A stretch of 64,000 nt of DNA from Tubiluchus corallicola (taxonomy: Eukaryota; Priapulida; Priapulimorpha; Priapulimorphida; Tubiluchidae), in the NCBI GenBank assembly GCA_030141605.1, contig JAQGDQ010000131.1, forward strand, positions 434,001-498,000, read 5' to 3'. Positions 60,301 through 64,000 of this stretch are shown piece after piece. The stretch's first letter is position 1. Each line of letters starts with the position of its first letter. A model generated the notes under the pieces. It saw only the letters and a list, made by a program, of their open reading frames with translations. It was not told where the DNA came from and did no database searches. Made by a program: the position numbers and the translations under genes.

Positions 60301-63300
60301 AACTGTGACAAGACAGAATTAATTCGTGTCACCCTACAACTGATCTAAATGATTGCACCTTACTATATGTTCGTAAGTGTGAGCTGATAACATCAATTGG
60401 GAGAACATTCGGGCTATAAACAGAAGGTACTGGGTTTAAATCCGGATCAAGCTGACTCACAATTTTTCAGATTAATCAGTGGTTTGATAAAAACTGTTAG
60501 GTTTGTTATTTCTGGTTTATCAAAGTTCATTATCTAAAAAGAAATGTTTTTTATAATTAGTTACAAAAGCAGATACACTACAAAATAGATGCAAGGATGC
60601 GTGAACTTCTCAAATCGCATACAACCACATAGTTACTACAGTTGGCACCATATAAGGAACAATGTTTCTGTTTCAAGTGCAAAGAAAACGTTTAAATAAA
60701 ACAGTGCTGCTAAAAGATTTGTTATTTTGAATAAACTAAGAGCATTAGCACAGGCAATTGCTTATTTACAGGATAAAATCTAGGTATAATATTATCGCCA
60801 TAACTATGTAGCCACGCATCATTTAACATCTGACGAAAAATTTGATATCTCAAGGTATTGCTTAAAAAGCTGATAGCTCTCATGAGGTAAGTAAATAATT
60901 TATAAATCTTAAAAGAAATGCAATTTTATTATCAGATTTTGGAAGTAGTAATTCTCTTTAAAAGTTACTACGTTTTGGATGCTTTTTCAAATCTAAAAAA
61001 ATTCGAATGCCAGGCTTTGCATCTCCTTAAAATACAAAGTAGTCCCTAATGTCTTAGAAAATACTGAATGCTTAATTTTGCTCTGGTAAAAGCTGTTTAG
61101 AAGATTACTACTTACTTCCTAATTGTGCACTTGATATTGTCTGGAAGAAATTCGTTTTTCCATATTGATACGGGGTCAGGATGAACATCAGCCAACCGTG
61201 CTACGTTAGCTGTCATGTGAACAGTGACATTCTCCGGCTGAGTAATATGAGAAATCAGCTTCTCGAACTTGCCTACAATCTGTCAAAATGTTAAATGCTT
61301 GATAATTTAATAATACTTGATAAACAAATTTGCGAATGGGGAAGCGAAGCTTAATGAAAAAAGCAAATGAGAGTACCAGGACACACAGAGAGACATCTTT
61401 CACTATCTTTAGGTTCCAAAGTCTTCTACTACAACCAGTGATTTTATTTGGTTATAGATGCTGAAACATAAAGGCAAATTAAGATGTACATAAAAATGTC
61501 TCTTTAGTGTGGATGCTCTTCATCACTTTTCAGATCATATTTGATAAATGTCAAAAAACAAATTTCGAAGCTGTTGATTATTGTAACCTCTTAAAAGTCA
61601 AGTAATAATCAGTAATTTTATCAAATGCAATAATTGCTTTAAGGTAATAAACATACATGCTAAGAGCCTTAAAGAACTTATTACTTCTGCCATTCAACTA
61701 CCACAGATTTGCACCACATGCCACTGCATGCTGCTTAGAAAAGTCCTGAAAATACCGCACAAAAATTTGCTATTGGACAATGAGACTCCTACATTGTCCT
61801 ATAACTAAGGTTTGAACACAGCTGATTTAACTCTACTTCTAGAATTTTAATGACTGGCTGTTAGAGCAATGCTGACTGAGTGAATCAGCATGTAGTAAAA
61901 TTTTGTTACTTTCTGAGTCTTCTACACACATTAGTAACGCTCGGTATTACTATAAAAACAAATTACAGTGGGTGCCAATTATTAGACTCGCAGTTAATAG
62001 AATCAGTCGCCTAACTGACTCAAAAATATCTGGTAAGGGACACTCCTACACTCCTACTCAAATGTATATAAAAACTATCGGCAATTAAAACTAAAATAAC
62101 TCTGCATAATTGACTCAATATTTTTGCTTCACATACTTAAAATAACACACTTGCATGTGACCAGAGAGCTTTTTACCTTTATGCAACCTGTAAAGCTATA
62201 TTTCGTTTTGTACATTATAATGGACTTAGAACTTTAGAAGCAATTGGGTTAAGTACGTTTAAGAAAGTTTTACATGAGCTGATATTCTAGCAATTTATAG
62301 AAGCTAAACTTTTAATTACGATCTTAGCGATTTCTTGTTGAAACTTTTGCTGCTTTTCACAGAACTCTTAAATCAATCAATTATTATGTGACCGATGCAG
62401 TGACAATAACCTGTTAGTGTTCTTTGTGACTTTACAAGCGTAGAGTTAATTTTGAAAAATACAATATAAGCATGAAGACCTAACATTTACAGTGCAGCTG
62501 AAGAGTGATGACTCTTCTATCTTAGTAATACTACACCCATCAGCTAATAGGTTTGGTCGGTTAATTGGGTCAAAACCCTTCCATCCCAATGTGATTCTAC
62601 AGTAATACAAAGTATGTGCAATGATTGCTCATTCATCAAATACAATTATAGAATATACAAAAGGACACCTTCTTTTCATTCAGTTCTAGCTCTTCCAACA
62701 TGAGGCTTAAAAACTTGTGCTGGCGCATCATACCGCTAATGTACCGGTTACTCTCTACAAAATAAATAAACCAAATTCACATACAAATAACAATTATTAG
62801 CAAAATTTAGAATTTACACAATGGCACTAATTGGGAGCATTAGAACGTCTTGCATACAAGAAGATGTGCCAATTTCATTATCTAATCTCAAGACACTGAA
62901 CAAAAATTTGGTTGCAAGCTGAAGAATTTACAACAAATTTCGTGAACTGTTGCATACGGATTTACTAGTAATGTTTGTAGTAATAAATTTCTTTGTTTTT
63001 CAGTAATTTTATTGTGATCCTGAAGATTGGAGAAATCCAGAAATATTGATAAAAAGTCAGCAAGGAGTTTTTAACATCAAAACTTCGTTGTTTGATTATT
63101 TTTGGCTCGAAGAAGCAAATAACAGTAAAATTGAGAATATTTTATTTCATATTTATACTAATCAGCACTCACAAATGAGGCATAAGCTATGCTACAAATT
63201 TTGTAAAGTAATTTGTCAGTTGCACAATACCATGTGTTATAAAATGGGTCTTTTTTGGAAAAAATGTCACACAAGACAATTTAACTTGCAAAAATTTGAT

Positions 63301-64000
63301 CTGGTAACAAAAGAAACGAACCTACATTCTTGAAAAAATCTGCATCTCAACAGATTATATTTGTTCAATTTAAACACTCACCTTTACAAAAATTTAAGTC
63401 TTTTACAGCAGATTGGCATATTTTCTGTCCGCTACGCTTCATTCGTGACACATCGCTCACCATTTTGCCAGCTATAATACGTATGCGCTCGGCAGTAAAG
63501 ATGACATCATATAACAATGCTCTTGCCCATTTCACACCTTTCTTGTATTTTTCATGTTCCACCTGTAAAACATAACCTAGGGATGCACAAAAGTAATAAA
63601 CACAACTTTCTACAATGATTTCATTTATTAGTCTTACAAAATGTAATTTACAAGTTTTCATTTCCAGTATTAATTTATAAACATTATCAAGTTAAAAAAA
63701 GGCCAAAAACTCTTTACAGTGCATTCAGACTAGCAAGTTTTCTCGCCAACTAAACTGATCAAACATGAATCACATTATACAGTTTGAAATCTTTCTCATT
63801 CGCTCATTTGTGGGAAATGTACAGTCCTGCAAAACACAAATGTACACATTTCTTTTCTTCTACCCTCTAGGTGTGCTAGGTATTTTGTTCAAATTCCTTA
63901 CTCACCTTTAATGTCACAGCAATTAATTCAGAAACATGTCCACACTTGAACCTCTTTCCTCCTATGCCTATCTCGGTATCAAAGTCCAAAGTGTCATCGC
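57320..64000 (-). CDS. M16 zinc metallopeptidase, C05D11.1-like, C-terminal part
   Basis: This resembles the insulinase/presequence-protease-type proteins related to nematode C05D11.1, about 1000 residues long. Only about the last 390 residues are in the window. Exons in transcript order: 63906-64000 (continues off the edge), 63382-63562, 62669-62754, 61116-61279, 60036-60225, 59718-59767, 59145-59238, 58487-58647 and 57320-57476. Phases agree. Landmarks are [67 protein letters not shown] and SSLLFELIDEEKT. The end is LFDPGKSKCAVCVNPTRIDEI and a TAA at 57320-57322. The HxxEH zinc site would lie upstream, outside the window. The stop overlaps a GAG|GTAAT donor-like site, so another terminal exon cannot be excluded, but a nearby AATAAA favours this end. 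Confidence 0.85.
57505..57590 (+). repeat. 5S-rRNA-like SINE fragment
   Basis: GAAGTCAAGCACCTCTGAAC is followed by CCGATTAGTAAATGGATGGG and TAACAGCC. This matches the order and spacing of the 5S rRNA internal promoter (AAGTTAAGCA...GGTTAGTACTTGGATGGGTGACC). The preceding GTAGCTAAGTGGTCAAATCA may be a separate head. It lies in an intron of the M16 gene. Confidence 0.55.
59931..60000 (+). repeat. 5S-rRNA-like SINE fragment, diverged
   Basis: CAAAGTTAGCAGTGTCAAGG is followed by TTAGCCGATAAATGGATAACC. It shares the layout of the 57505-57590 copy but is more diverged. It lies in the M16 intron between exons 60036-60225 and 59718-59767. Confidence 0.4.
60370..60470 (+). repeat. tRNA-like SINE fragment
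   Basis: TACTGGGTTTAAATCCGGATC is a good polymerase III B-box-like segment, preceded by GGGCTATAAACAGAAGG. Other copies of similar layout are at 9577-9668 (minus) and 50281-50345. Confidence 0.4.
61966..62120. repeat. Dispersed repeat R2, shared with the caspase MITE
   Basis: The stretch from TAGAATCAGTCGCCTAACTG through GTATATAAAAACTATCGGCA to CTCTGCATAATTGAC parallels 11894-11990 base for base with substitutions. The left edge, TACAGTGGGTGCCAATTATT, looks like a transposon terminus after a TA. The right end was not located. Confidence 0.55.
63715..63745. repeat. Repeat end shared with 18565
   Basis: GTGCATTCAGACTAGCAAGTTTTC nearly matches the left edge of the repeat at 18565 in MED27. It is probably one terminus of a non-autonomous element in the first complete M16 intron of the window. 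Confidence 0.4.

Overview
This is a eukaryotic, AT-rich, intron-rich window from an invertebrate animal. Five protein-coding genes can be read by joining exons at GT-AG junctions (one is GC-AG). Their products (a DED caspase, Mediator MED27, TFIIB, the P5A ATPase ATP13A1 and a C05D11.1-like M16 metallopeptidase) are typical of Metazoa. The short exons, 0.3-3.6 kb introns, many small DNA transposons and single-DED caspase would suit a sponge or cnidarian, but the species cannot be fixed from sequence alone.

Layout: 1-5.6 kb is a transposon graveyard. A Ty3/gypsy-like gag remnant is split by a 3.2 kb Merlin-type element that has a 9-bp target duplication and inverted arrays of tandem repeats. 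5.6-11.7 kb (minus) is a complete 8-exon caspase. 11.8-15.4 kb is intergenic: a TA-flanked MITE just upstream of the caspase start, a diverged tandem duplication and a trinucleotide microsatellite. 15.4-22.5 kb (plus) is a complete 7-exon MED27 whose introns hold a mariner-like remnant, a second foldback-like element and a LINE 3' end. 24.1-33.0 kb (minus) is TFIIB in 10 exons, the first one a weak call. 30.8-32.9 kb holds two elements with long perfect terminal inverted repeats, immediately before a probable bidirectional promoter. 33.26-53.73 kb (plus) is a complete 24-exon ATP13A1. 53.7-57.3 kb holds two adjacent pogo/Tigger-like elements and 5S-rRNA-like SINE fragments. 57.3 kb to the right edge (minus) is the C-terminal part of the M16 metallopeptidase.

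The genes alternate in direction (caspase minus, MED27 plus, TFIIB minus, ATP13A1 plus, M16 minus), which gives two divergent and two convergent pairs. MED27 and TFIIB both act in RNA polymerase II initiation. The others act in cell death, ER membrane proteostasis and proteolysis. Nothing indicates a shared pathway or operon. Exon coordinates were derived by hand from reading-frame continuity, splice-site consensus and remembered family sequences; none was checked by alignment or RNA data. The main novelty lies in the mobile-element structures.
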